Assembly: GCA_964019335.1 (NCBI GenBank)
Contig: OZ025725.1
Coordinates: 248,001-312,000 of the forward strand
Direction of reading: 5' to 3'
Length of the DNA: 64,000 nt
Source: Diplonema japonicum
Taxonomy: Eukaryota > Euglenozoa > Diplonemea > Diplonemida > Diplonemidae
In this document: in pieces, positions 49,152 to 60,633 of the stretch
Position numbering within the stretch: position 1 is the first letter of the stretch
Layout of the letters: every line of letters begins with the position of its first letter
The notes under the pieces: generated by a model
Told to the model about the DNA's origin: nothing
What the model saw: only the letters and a program-made list of their open reading frames with translations
Database searches by the model: none
Position numbers and translations under genes: made by a program

Positions 49152-52100
49152 ATGAGCAGCGCACCACCAATAGGCCTGGATTTCGGGTCACAAACATGCA
49201 GGGCGTACGTCTGGAAAAACGGCAGGGCTCAGATGGTCAGCGGTAGCACCTTTGCAAGCGCGGTCAGTCTGTCTGACCACCTAATGTATGGACGAGAAGC
49301 TGTGAAAGAATTAGACACAAGACACTGCAATTCGATCCGCCACGTGTGTGCATCCATGATGGTCAAAAGACCAATGATTATGGAACACCCAAGCAGCGGG
49401 CTGCGAGAATTTGAAATTGACGAGTACGCTGCCTTCTTATTAGATGCCCAACGTAGGGGTGCTTCAAAGCTATTGGGAACCGAAGTGACCCGAGCTTGCG
49501 TCGCGCTGCCTTCTGCAATGAATGTTATCGAGAAAACCCGTTTGGTCGCTGCATCGTGTGCGGCCGGGTTCTCCTCATTCGAGGCCATTTCTTCCCCTGT
49601 AGTGGGTGCCATATACTGGGCGCACTGTGCTAGAGTACTTGGATCTCCCGATATTAAACGCGATCTGTTTGTAGTTGATGTTGGCTGTCGTTTCGCGTCA
49701 GTGTCTGTAATACGGCTAGACTGCGGTCCGACCCCTAAGGACATCACCATTGAAGTCTTAGCCTCAAAAGGCCTACGAGACGGAGGGTACAGCGTAGACT
49801 TAGCTTTGAGCTCCATGCTCGAAACAGCAATCGGGTCCATTCACGACATACAAATCCTTAACGCAGCGGAGAAGGCGAAGAAAGAGCTTTCATCGTTGAA
49901 GGAAACCAACATACAGGTTAAGGAGCATAAGAAACTGATTAACCGGGGCGATCTTGATGTAGCATCGGAAGGTTTTGTCGCAAGCTTGAAAGCGTTGATG
50001 CGGTCCGTGTTGGTGTCCTTCCCGAACCTGAGCCTCGCTGTGCTCATTGGAGGCGCGAGTCGTATGACGGCGATTCAAAACTTCATCAAAAACACGTTTA
50101 AACTATCCGTTGACATTGTCGACTCCGACTACGCCGCAGTGATGGGAACAGCCATCTTCGCAAACAGCGCGGCGGACCTGACCTTCGAGATCACAGAGAG
50201 ACAACGGTGCTACGAATACTGGATATGCTCTGTAGATCGGAAGGAGTTTAGACAGATATTCGTGTCAGACTACTCTGAATATCTCTCTGACAAGACGAAC
50301 CAGGGTGGGTGGTGGGTTTTCCAACGGCTTAAGGGTTCTGCCCCGCTTCCCGATCCGTCCAAGGACGACTTTGTAGTCAGTGCCTTGAAGCCACGAGGCG
50401 ACCCGACGTACAGTCGCGCGCGAACAGACGGTATCCCAGACGATGAGAACGACACATGTGCTGACACGTGCCGGAACCCATCGATGGTGCTCCCCACGCC
50501 GCCGCCTGTCACCACGAAGCAGCTCTTCCTCCGTCGCGAACCTAACGAGCCGATCGGCCTGCAGCTTCGCAAAATCGAGTCCCGCATTATCATTCTTGAG
50601 GTCAAGCCGGACAGCGCCTCTGCAAAACAAGGCTTCGAGAGGTATTCCGGCTGGATCCTCACCCACGCCCAAGGCATCCCCATACATGAGATCAAAGAGC
50701 TGCAGTCGGAGTGCAGCGGGAAAACCGACGTCTCGCTCACCGTACGCGCGCCAGCCGACTGGTCCATTAAACGCGACATGGAATTCATAGGAACATGCGA
50801 CAGCGGGATGCTGATCCTCCAGTCGTCCGGGCTCATCAAAGGGCTCAACGTGCCTGTGCCACCTGTTATGGATGACATTCGGATAGAAGAGGTCAGAACT
50901 ATGTTGGCTTCCGACTGCGAACGACGCGTGCAGATGCAACACTTCTCTGAGGTGCGCAACGACCTCGACGAGGTGATCATCCGGAGCGACGAGGACCTGC
51001 ACCCGTCGCAGCTCAACAAGTACAGCAACAAGGGCGAGGAGCTTCTGATGCTTGCCGGTTTCATGCTGGAACACACCACCGTGCTCAGCAGGAAGAAACG
51101 ACTTGCAAAACTGCAGCTTGCGAAGATGCATTCTCTCTCGAAGCTGCTACTGAGGATCCTCGACCTCCACGAGCTTGGGAAGGGCGTAGGGGACGCTAAG
51201 GTGAAGGAATTTGAAAGCGAGTTTTGGAAAGCATCGCAACACCTCGACGAGTACGAGTCGAATGACGAGTATGACGACAAACCCAAGAAATTGAAGAAAA
51301 TGCTGAGCACGAAGAAGACATTGAAACGCAAGTCTAACGGGCGACAGAGCAGCGGGAGCCCCGTCTTCAACAAGACATATGTGGCGGGAGGTGGAGCGAA
51401 GAACGGGAAACTGACGCGGGGAGTGGAGAGCGTATACTACAAGAAGAGCTTTTCCCCTGAACGCGAAACAATCCCTCGGTCCCTGTCCTCCAATGGGCTC
51501 ATGGGCCGATACAAACCGGACCCCACATCGCCCCTCAACAAGGAGGCTATTGCACTGCGCAAGGCCGCCATTGATGAGCTCCGTGCCGCATCGCGCAACC
51601 TCGACACCTACAAATCCCTCTCGCCAGTTCCAAGGGCGAACACAGGCGTCTTCAACTCACCTATGCGTCCTGCATCGCCTGGTCTTGTTCCCATGGCGTC
51701 GTCGCCTAGGCTGTCGGCAATTTCCCCGAAAGTGTCGCCTAAGCGATTTCCCATGCCAAGCCCTAAAGCGGGCAAGAAGAAGAAGAAGAGGTCGAAGAGC
51801 AAGAAACCTCACACATTCGAAAACATCGACTCCGACACGGCGTCGACACTGGAAATCGACGACGACGAGTTCACTTCTGATGACGTGGGCTCAGACGATG
51901 TTGTGCGGCTCAGTGGCATTCCCATCACCACCTCTGTGTTCAGACCAAGCTCTCTTGCTGAAGGCAGCCCTCCGAGGTCACCAACGAAGAGGCTGTCGCA
52001 CGGCGTCCCGCAAAGTGTAAAGGACGCGCTAAGCAGAGCACGAAAAGCTTCGGATCCAGCGTCGCCCGTTGCAGGAATGATGCGGAAACGAAGCAGCACG

Positions 52101-54837
52101 CTGGGAGCATACACACGGAACAAGTCCGAGCAGGACCTTATAGAAGGCATAGGGTCGCAGAAGAACAGCATCTCAGTGTCGCCGACAAAGAGCGAGATGG
52201 TTGACTTCCCTAAGCGGCCTCCTAGCAGGTTTTCAAGCCAAAGACAGCGTCCGCCACTCCCGCCTTCCTTGTCGGGTTCCCCGAAACCTTCTGACGACTC
52301 ACCCGATGGTGAGAGAGAGAAGAATGACCGGGACAAGCCGATATCCAAGCCCCTCTCCCGCTCTATCAAAGGCTCCAGCCGTGGGCTCCCGTCTCTCATC
52401 GACATCAACACGCCACTCGCCGGCCTCGATTCCGTCATCAGGGTAGACTCCATTTCCTCAGCTCAAACACGACACAGCACAAAATCGCTCTCCAGCGACA
52501 GGGAAATGTTCGAAAAACAACGGCAAGAAGCAGATAGAATCGCCAGGGAGCTGCTCAACCTAGAAGTGCGTTTCGAGAGGCAAGGCAGAGAGAAGCTGTG
52601 CATCCTGGAAGACATTAACTGGGACAAGATGGACAAACAAATGCAAGATGAAGGTACAGACGTGCAAAGGAAGAAGGAAAGGGAAGCACGAGCTGAGGAA
52701 GAACGATTGCGGATCGAACGGGAGAAACAGGAAGAAGAGCGGCTGGATCGAGAAGCGCAGGAACGGGAAAAGCAGAAAGAACGCGAGAAAGAAGAGCTGG
52801 AAGAGGTCCAGGGACAAGAACAGGAAGCAAGGGAGCTACAGTCCACCGAGGAAGGTGACCTGCGGTTAGATATGATGGAGAGAGAAGAGGAGGGGAAGGA
52901 AACGATCATTGCCTGCGAGATGCTCGCTAGGCGCAAACCCGAACCCGTGTCTCTAGAAGTAGAGGATTCGTCTTCATCAGCAGCCAACACATCGACCTTC
53001 GCTTCACCGAAGGAAGAGAGGGTGACGAGACCGAGGAAGCCATCCGCACACATCCCCCGTGTTGCACAGATTTCCCCAGCACTCGTTCGCGTTCCTGCAG
53101 TTATAAAGAGCGACCCCCTCGGTGCCTCGCAGCACATCCCCCGCGTTGCACAGATCCAAGCACCTAAAACAACAGCTCCTGTTTCCAAACCTGATCTCTC
53201 GTCGTCCACCTCAAGTCATGTGCCCCGCGTGGCGCAGATCAAGCAGCCCACTGCACCGACTGGGAAGAGCGACACCTTTTCGACACCTCCGAAAGTCTCA
53301 CCCAAGGTAGGGGGGCCGGTCGCACCACCCTCTAGGATGCAGCGGACAGGGTCGCCACTCCGGTCCAGCTCACCTTTGTCCAAGCGGGTAACTCCAAGAT
53401 CGAGGTCTCCCCTGCGATCTCCCAGCTCTCCTAATAGACAGCCAGGCTTCAACGACCTTAGCAGTTCGGCTCGTCTTAACGCATCGGCCCGTCTCAACAG
53501 CTCTACGACATCTGAAGCAAAGATAAAGTCACCTCCCTCATACTCCATCAGCCAGCAGGGTGAGGACAAGCGGCCCCCGCCTCTAGAGCAGCCCGACTCA
53601 GCAACTGCAAGTATTGTTAGCGAGTCGAAGACGACATCTCCCACAGCAAGCTCCGAACCTCCCAAAGCGCGTCCCAAAACAGCCAGGAAGGAGTTCTCGT
53701 CGAGAGCCGTGCAGCGCAGCAAGTCGCGGCCCGCAGCTGATGAGAGGCCGCGTCAAAGAACAGGCATCGTGTACGGGGACAAGAAGCTTGCCTCGTCTGC
53801 GGACACAATCATCGTGAGCAACGACTTCGACCCGCCCCTCAGGGGCATCGTGAAGGATTCCACACCGAAGGCCACGACACCCAAGACACTGACACCCAAG
53901 GCAGGGAAGGTCACAATACGTTCAACGTCGAGGGGCGGGTCCAGCATGGACCTGGGCGGGACCACCACAACACCACTGACAACGCCAAACGATCTGCCAC
54001 CCAGTGCGAGGGCGTTCGGGTCAGAGCTCACATCACCTGCATCGCGGCCGAGCTCTCACCCGTCGTCACGGCTGATGACACCGACGGACAGGCCACTGGT
54101 GCCTACTACAAGAACAGTACCCGCTGGTATCAAACGAGCAAGAAGAACAACAAGTCCAAGAGTAGGCCAGCGTGGGCTAGCAGACTCACAAATTGTCACG
54201 CCTGTAGTGGACGTAGTGGGCGACATCACGATGGACAATCTGAACAGGACTGTACCGTGCATGCTAAGAATCGCCAGCGAGGACGTCACCGAGGAGCACA
54301 ACCCACCAAAGAAAGTACAAAGCAGCAAGAACCTCCTGCAACGTGAGGTCGTGCTGGTCCCGAAGGTCAGCACAACATCTACCTTCTCGAAACCAAGGGA
54401 ACATAAAGAAGACCCAAAGACTACGACGCCAGCCTTCAGACGGCCGAAGAAGGAGAAGACACCGGTTCCTAGTGCGGCATTCAACAAAAGCCTGCCTTTC
54501 GACAGGCGGTCGTCGGACGACATCTCGAGAAGGCGCACGTTGACTTCGACAACGACGGTACGGAAGCAGAAGGACGGGCCTTCCCTCAGCAAGGGAAAGC
54601 GAACCATATGGAACGCCCCCTCGGGGCCCGTTTTCACGGGGAAGGCATCGTCGCGGTCCGCCACAAGCTATGTGACCACGTCCTCTGACTTCCAGGACAC
54701 CGTCACCAGCCTCAGCTTGCCTAACACCACTCGGCGGCGGACAGCTGGGAAGTCCCCTTTAAGAACCCCAGAAAGTTCACCGAGAAGGTCGCTCACTGTA
54801 TCCGACTCTCCAGGCGGTAAGAAAAGGTATGAACGGG

Positions 54838-54871
<34 letters not shown>

Positions 54872-55061
54872 AAACAGATCCCGCTCTGCTGGAGGTCCTG
54901 GTGAAGAGGACCGTGATGTGCTGATCGATAAGTATGAGGGGAATATTTTAGATTACTTTAGAAGGGGAAAAAAAAAAAAAAAAAAAAAAAACTCGCACAG
55001 GCTGCGTCACCAGTTGAAATCCGCTGGACTGCAAACATCAGCTATGGTACCGAGATCGTAA
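49152..55061 (+). CDS. Giant Hsp70-like ATPase fold, PDZ and coiled-coil protein (three exons)
   Basis: Exons 49,152-54,826, 54,878-54,931 and 55,001-55,061; 1929 residues. Residues 1-370 match the Hsp70/actin-type ATPase fold: GLDFGSQTCRAYVW (phosphate 1), FVVDVGCRFASVSVI (phosphate 2, lacking the usual GGGT), AVLIGGASRMTAIQNF (adenosine motif). No Hsp70 substrate-binding domain follows. Residues 455-545 look like a PDZ domain (EPIGLQLRKIESRIIILEVK, DSASAKQGFERYSG). A helical region follows (570-720), then a very long disordered Ser/Pro/Arg-rich part, a charged coiled coil (about 1120-1240) and three HxPRVAQI repeats (near 1299, 1327, 1356). Introns are short with 20-30 A each; splicing keeps the frame and yields tail AMVPRS. 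Probably a cytoskeletal or signalling scaffold; function unknown. Confidence 0.75.
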
Positions 55062-55156
55062 GTGTTACGGGGTGGGGCGAGAATAGTTTTTTTTCAGTTT
55101 TTTTTTCCCCTTCGTTTTCTTCATTTCATATACCCTTTTTTTTTTTTTTTTCATTC

Positions 55157-55196
<40 letters not shown>

Positions 55197-55756
55197 TGGG
55201 GTTCCCAAGTTATTTAACAACGAAATTTATTTGTAGAGGGAAAAAAAAAACCCCCTTTTTTTCCCTTGGTCCTTGTTCCTTCACCTCTGTCTCAAAGAGT
55301 TGTAGCTGTAGCACATTCCCAACACATTCCCCTCGTGCTCCCCAATGGGGAAAGAAAAAGAATAAGAGCTTTATACGAGTTATAATTTTTTTTGTTTATT
55401 TTTTTTTTCTCTTCGAAAAGAAAAAAAAGGGACAATACAAAAAAGTACAAAACCAAAGGGCCCAGTTTTCCCATCTCCCCCTTTCTTCCCCCCCCTTCGC
55501 GGTAACCGCCTCCCCCTCGGATATGTTACCTGATTTCCCCCCCCCCCCCCCCCCCCGATGCATGTAACTCCCTACCCCCCTCCTTCAAGTGAAATTTTCT
55601 TTTTCTGTGCTTTCTTCAAGGTGATAGGAGCGTGTTATATGGGGGGGGGGGGGGGGGGCATGAGGATTAGAGCGGAGCCCTTTTTTTTGTTTCACCACCC
55701 CTGTCCACGACTGGGCGTTCTTTAATAGAATTTTCGCTCCCCCTCCCCTCTCCCCT

Positions 55757-55791
<35 letters not shown>

Positions 55792-56601
55792 TCTTCTATG
55801 CCCCAAAAAGCAGTTACAGAGGTAACAGGCAGTTACCCAGGTAGGTACACCCCCTTTTTATGGTTTTTTGTTCTTTTTTTCCGCTTTCATTCTTTTTTTT
55901 TTTTTTCCTACCCCTGTCAGTTTACCTACACCTATACAATTTTGCGAGTTTAAATGTGGAAGAAAAAAAAGAAGAAGAAAAACACGGACATTGAAAGTCT
56001 TGCTCAGATGCACTTTGCACGAACACATGGGTCAGGGGGGGGGGGGGGGGGGGGAATAGGGGATAAAAAGGAGAGAGAAAAAAAGAGGGAAGACAAAACA
56101 TGCCGCATCTGTAAAGTTAAATTAGTGAAATTCCCATTTTTTTTTATTATTGTCGGTTTGTGACCAAAAGAGAATAAGAGAGCGGAGAGATTGGAAGGGA
56201 AAGAGGGAAAAAAAAAAGGAAAAAAAAAAAAACGAAAAAGAAAAGAACTGCATCAGGAAGTGTGCATGTTTTTCTTTCTTTTTTCTCAAAAAAAAAGAAA
56301 GAATATAGAAAGGGGAGAAGGGGGGGAAGAATTCCTTTTTTTTTTATTTTTTCATTTTTTTTTTTTTAATTTCCATATTTTTTTTCTTCTTCTATTCATA
56401 CAATTTCTTCTTCGTCTCTTGCTCTCTCTCTCTCTTCTTTTTTTCTTTTTTTTTTTTTCCTTTCTTCAGTCGCTCCCATATCCCCCCCCCCCCCCCCCCT
56501 TCCATCCCCCTTTTTTTTTCTCTTTGTTTTTCTACCATTTCACCTTCAAACTCCAAAGCACACTTGAAGGAAATCACAAAAAAAAAAAAAAAAAAAAAAA
56601 A
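55062..56601. other. 1.5 kb homopolymer spacer
   Basis: A-, T-, C- and G-runs up to about 40 bases, including paired C-run (55,539-55,555) and G-run (55,641-55,657). No gene. The last 23 bases are an A-run touching the next ATG. Confidence 0.5.
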
Positions 56602-57124
56602 ATGATGATGCGATGCGCAATGCTGATGGCCATGGCAAGTGCTGCCCATGGTGTCAAGAAGACAGAGTTTACCACTTTCGCTGACGGTTCGCCGACAGGA
56701 GGGATCAGACAGTCTGCTGATGGCGAGGACGGGCTGGACAGCCCGGGTGACGTGTTCGTCTTCAGCCAAAAGCTATGGAACGCCGACAGGACCGTCGTGG
56801 TCGGGAACAACGCTGGGTACTGTATCAGAACTGACCCTGGTGCTCCGGACTTCAGCGACACGGACCACCCCACCCTCCCTGACGACGTCAACGAGAACTG
56901 GGGGCAATGCACTTGGACTCTCACTTTCAATGCCAATTCTGCCTACACCGCCGGATCCACCATCACCGTCTCTGGAAGGGAAGCCAGTAAAACTACCTCT
57001 TACGTTGCCATCGTGGGTGGTACTGTTGACTTCCTTGGTGCCACTGGTCAGCTGAAGACCACGCCTATGCGTTTCGACGGCTTTGATTACTTTGAGCAGG
57101 TCCTGACCACCTACCAGAGGGTGT

Positions 57125-57126
<2 letters not shown>
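56602..57126 (+). CDS. Secreted allene-oxide-cyclase/dirigent-barrel protein
   Basis: 174 residues starting at the first of three ATGs after a 22-base A-run. Residues 1-17 (MMMRCAMLMAMASAAHG) form a signal peptide. The rest fits the AOC/dirigent beta-barrel pattern: GDVFVFSQKLWNADRTVVVG, NAGYCIRTDPG, WGQCTWTLTF, GSTITVSGRE, and the hallmark YVAIVGGTVDFLGATGQL. Two Cys (in GYCIR and GQCTW) are spaced as in secreted members. Such barrels bind or cyclise small hydrophobic compounds; the substrate here is unknown. A lipoxygenase-fold gene lies 17 kb upstream, but it looks inactive, so a joint oxylipin pathway is only speculation. Confidence 0.65.
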
Positions 57127-57174
<48 letters not shown>

Positions 57175-57841
57175 TACTAGGACGAAGTTTTTTTACTTCG
57201 TTCTGAGGTACGGGTGGGGTCACCCCCCCCTCTCCGCCGCTTTCCTCCTCCCCCCCCTTCCTACCCCCATTTTTTCTCCGTCCCACTTTTTTTTGTATTT
57301 TTTTTGGCTTTTTTTGGAAAGAAAAAAAATTGGCCACAACTCTTTTTTAGTGAAAAGAAAAAAAAGTTTTTAAAACGTTGGATACGTTGGTGGAGGGGGG
57401 GCGGGGGGAAAGGCTAACCCGCTTGGAAGAGAGTAAGGATGGGGAACACAAACAGTATGATTTGAAAGACGGTGGTTAGAAAAAAAGAAAAGAAAAAAAA
57501 AAGAAGAAAAAAAAGGGTGAGGTGGGTTTAGAAAAGTAAAAGAAAAAAAAAGTTTCCCCTCTCTCTCTTTTTTTCTTTTGTCCGTCTTTCCTCTTTGCTG
57601 TTTTTTATCTCCATTTGTTAACACTGTCCTTGTTGGGTTGGCGCACGGCTCACCTCATGACTATGCCCTCCCCCCCGCCTCTTTGCGATTGGAAAACGAA
57701 AAAAAAAAAAGAAATTGTTCTCTCCTTCTTTGTGCCAGTATTTTTCTTTTTCCTTTTTTTTCATTTTCTCTTTTTTTTTTTTTTTTCCCCCTCCCGACCT
57801 CCCCCAGCTCCCTTGGTTCAGCCCCTTCATCGCTGGCAGAA

Positions 57842-57881
<40 letters not shown>

Positions 57882-58097
57882 TGATTGAGAAAAAAAAAGA
57901 AACTCATTTTTTTTTCTCCTTTTTTTTTTCGTGATGCCACCCCCCCTTCACCCTTTCGTTCACACCAAAAAAAAAATACCCACCCACACCCCTCCCCCTC
58001 TTTTTTTTTTTTCTTTGTCTGTTTGTGGTTGTTTCTCTCTTTCCCCAACAAAAAAAAAAAAAAAAAAAAGGCGACGACAACAAAAAAAAAAAAAAAA
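57127..58097. other. Homopolymer spacer upstream of LETM1
   Basis: A T-run of about 45 bases follows the AOC-like stop, then mixed C/T/A/G runs, and a final A-run block before ATG. No gene recognised. Confidence 0.5.
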
Positions 58098-59900
58098 ATG
58101 ATTGTAAGACGCGTGAGCTCGACAGCAGCAACCAGGTTGTCTGGAAAACGGTTGGCATCTGGAACGTCCAAAGATGATCTCAAAGAAAAGGCCACCACGG
58201 AGGAGACCAGGATCTTGCAAATGTCAAAGGAGCAGATCTTCCAGGAGGTCGAACGAAAATTAACAAGCTGGGAGGAAATGAAAGCCGGCGCCGGCGAATG
58301 GTGGAAAGAAACAAAGGCTCACTACATAGGCGGCACCAAAGAACTCTGCCACAATGTAAAACAGTCCACAAAATATGGCCGTAAATCGCTCTACGGGCAT
58401 ATTCTAACCAGAAGGGAACGACGGCTCATTACACGAACACTGGGCGATGTTTTTAGAGTTATCCCGTTTTCCATGTTTGTCATCATACCGTTCATGGAAT
58501 TGCTTCTTCCTGTTGCTTTAAAACTGTTCCCAAACATGATGCCATCTACTTATGACGACCCGAAACGAACGAATTCGATTTACGCAAAACGGTTGTCGGC
58601 ACAAGTTGAGCTAACAAAACTTCTTCAAGATACATTGGAGGAAATGACAGTTACGATTCAAAAGCAATCGGCGTGTCGCGAGAAAAGAGATTCTGCGAGG
58701 AAACTCGCGGATTTTATCATTGCCTTGAAGGACCCGGAGTCTACTTATGTTTTGTCGTATGTGGAGCTTAAGCAGCTTCTCCCGCTTTTCAACTCGGATC
58801 TTGGTTTGAACAAGATGCATCGGAGGGAACTCATTGCAATGTGCAGGCTACTTGAAACACCACATGTCACCTTCGCTTCCGAAGAATCTCTTAGAATCGG
58901 TCTGAGAATGCACCTTCGACGATTAAAACAGGACGATATAGCAATTCAAAACGAAGGTATAACGTCACTTACCGACAAAGAGGTTGTCGCAGCTTGTAAA
59001 AGCCGCGCGATTAGGGTACAAGACCCACCGGATACAGTCAAACTTCGAAAGGAGCTGCAAGCTTGGATATCTTTGTCTAGACAACCCGGGGTGTCGAACT
59101 CTCTGATGGTCCTTTCCAGAGTCCTACCCATTGGAGGAATCCGTGAAGTTGCCAGAGCCGCCGCTGAAGATGCGGAACAAGAAAAAGTTCAACAAATTGA
59201 AAACACCGCGGAACAACGCGCTGTTGATGAAGAGCAAGACCACATCATCAAAGAAGTATACGCCAAGATATTAGCGGAAGAAGCGAAACAGGAGGGAACC
59301 CTGAACCTTCCCACGGGAACGCACGTTTTCATGATGACGCTGGGAGACGTTATTCTTCACAAGAAGCGGGACCGCATTATAAACAGCATTCAGAAGGACG
59401 CGGAGAATCTGCAAGATACCGCGGAAGAAATTCTCGAATTGATGGGCGACAACCTTGAGTACAAAGAGGAGGTCAAGGAGATGAAAGGTAAGTGTTCGGG
59501 TGCGATGGATAGTCTTGAGAAGAAGGTCGATAAGAGTATTAATAACTTAAAGTTAAAACTTCTTTCCGAGCAGGATGAGTTCATCGCCTCCTCAGCTATT
59601 AAATTACAGGGCAGCAAGGACCACATCGAACCCCTACCCTCGGAAGTTGGGGCAAAGCTGTCGTTTGTACAGGAAGTGACTTCTGCTCCCGGTTTATCGC
59701 CAGATGTTGGTTCGAAACTTCAGTACACCCCTGTTCCCTCCACAGACCCGTTCAACACTTCTTTAGACGAACCTGCCACATTGGACAAAATTCTGACGGC
59801 AGAGGAAGACGCCAGTGAGAGCGGGCAGAGCGTCGTTGCTGCCAAGAATATCTCTGAAGAAACTGAGAATGAGAAAGTTGAACAGGTCCGTCATATTTGA
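58098..59900 (+). CDS. LETM1: LETM1-type mitochondrial inner membrane protein
   Basis: 600 residues, single exon. LETM1 proteins carry out K+/H+ or Ca2+/H+ exchange and support mitochondrial volume and ribosome handling. The start MIVRRVSSTAATRLSGKRLA is a mitochondrial presequence. The conserved core runs from about 90 to 390: RRERRLITRTLGDVFRVIPF, the membrane helix FVIIPFMELLLPVALKLFPN, MMPSTYDD, then the ribosome-binding-like domain (LRMHLRRLKQDDIAI, ELQAWISLSRQPGVSNSLMV). Coiled coils follow in the C-terminal third. No EF-hand seen, as in many protist homologues. The ATG directly follows a 17-base A-run. Confidence 0.95.
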   Translation: MIVRRVSSTAATRLSGKRLASGTSKDDLKEKATTEETRILQMSKEQIFQEVERKLTSWEEMKAGAGEWWKETKAHYIGGTKELCHNVKQSTKYGRKSLYGHILTRRERRLITRTLGDVFRVIPFSMFVIIPFMELLLPVALKLFPNMMPSTYDDPKRTNSIYAKRLSAQVELTKLLQDTLEEMTVTIQKQSACREKRDSARKLADFIIALKDPESTYVLSYVELKQLLPLFNSDLGLNKMHRRELIAMCRLLETPHVTFASEESLRIGLRMHLRRLKQDDIAIQNEGITSLTDKEVVAACKSRAIRVQDPPDTVKLRKELQAWISLSRQPGVSNSLMVLSRVLPIGGIREVARAAAEDAEQEKVQQIENTAEQRAVDEEQDHIIKEVYAKILAEEAKQEGTLNLPTGTHVFMMTLGDVILHKKRDRIINSIQKDAENLQDTAEEILELMGDNLEYKEEVKEMKGKCSGAMDSLEKKVDKSINNLKLKLLSEQDEFIASSAIKLQGSKDHIEPLPSEVGAKLSFVQEVTSAPGLSPDVGSKLQYTPVPSTDPFNTSLDEPATLDKILTAEEDASESGQSVVAAKNISEETENEKVEQVRHI

Positions 59901-60069
59901 TTTTTTTTTTTGTTTTATATGGTTAGTATAGTCTTGATTTGTACTTTATTGTCAAAAAAAAGGGAGGGGGGGAAAGCAAAAAGAAGGACGAGAAAATAAG
60001 GATGGGGAAAAAAAAAAAAAAAAGAAAAAGAGATGAAAATAAAAGGAGGAATGGAAGGGGGGCAGAAGG

Positions 60070-60104
<35 letters not shown>

Positions 60105-60633
60105 GTAAAGGGGAAAAAAAAAAAAAAAAAAAAAAGAAGAGATACCTTCCCCTTTCCCCATTTTTTTTATTTTCCATTCTTATTTTTTTTTTAAATTATT
60201 TTTCCGCTTTTTATTTTATTTTTTGGTTTTCTCGTCTCATGAATGAGGCACTTTTATCCTTTTAAAAAAAAAAAAAAAAATCCCCACTTCTTTCGCTATC
60301 CATTTTCATCCTTTTTTTTTTTAAAAAAACATCTTTTTTATTTCTCCCTACTAACTGCACAATTCTTTTTACTTTCCGCGTATCTAGTTTTTCCGTTTTT
60401 TTTTCTTTTTTTTTTCTTTGTCCCCTTTTGTTACATAAACCCCTCACCCCCCTGTTGGCACCGCGTTTGCCTTTTATTGAAAAACTCAGAATAGAAGTTA
60501 GCTTAATGTTTACAACTGTGTGTCTGTAAAAAAAAAAAAAAAGAAAAAAAAAAAAAAGAGGAAAAATGTTCCAGAAGATGCCTAGAATTCACAGTGCATA
60601 CATATGACAACTACTTTGGGTCAAGTTAAAAAA
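59901..60633. other. Convergent spacer between LETM1 and the minus-strand gene
   Basis: Downstream of both LETM1 and the VWA gene, so a candidate transcription-unit convergence zone. Contains long purine tracts (60,006-60,140) and T-runs. On the minus strand, a T-run plus ACAG near 60,529 could be an acceptor for a further VWA-gene exon. Confidence 0.45.

Noticed and set aside
57843-58097. Upstream extension of LETM1 to 57,885
   Set aside because: The extension is low-complexity Lys/Phe-rich; the ATG at 58,098 gives a proper mitochondrial presequence.
59925-59950. TTTGTACTTTATTG, reminiscent of a euglenozoan spliced-leader exon
   Set aside because: No GT donor or spliced-leader RNA gene structure follows; probably chance in AT-rich sequence.
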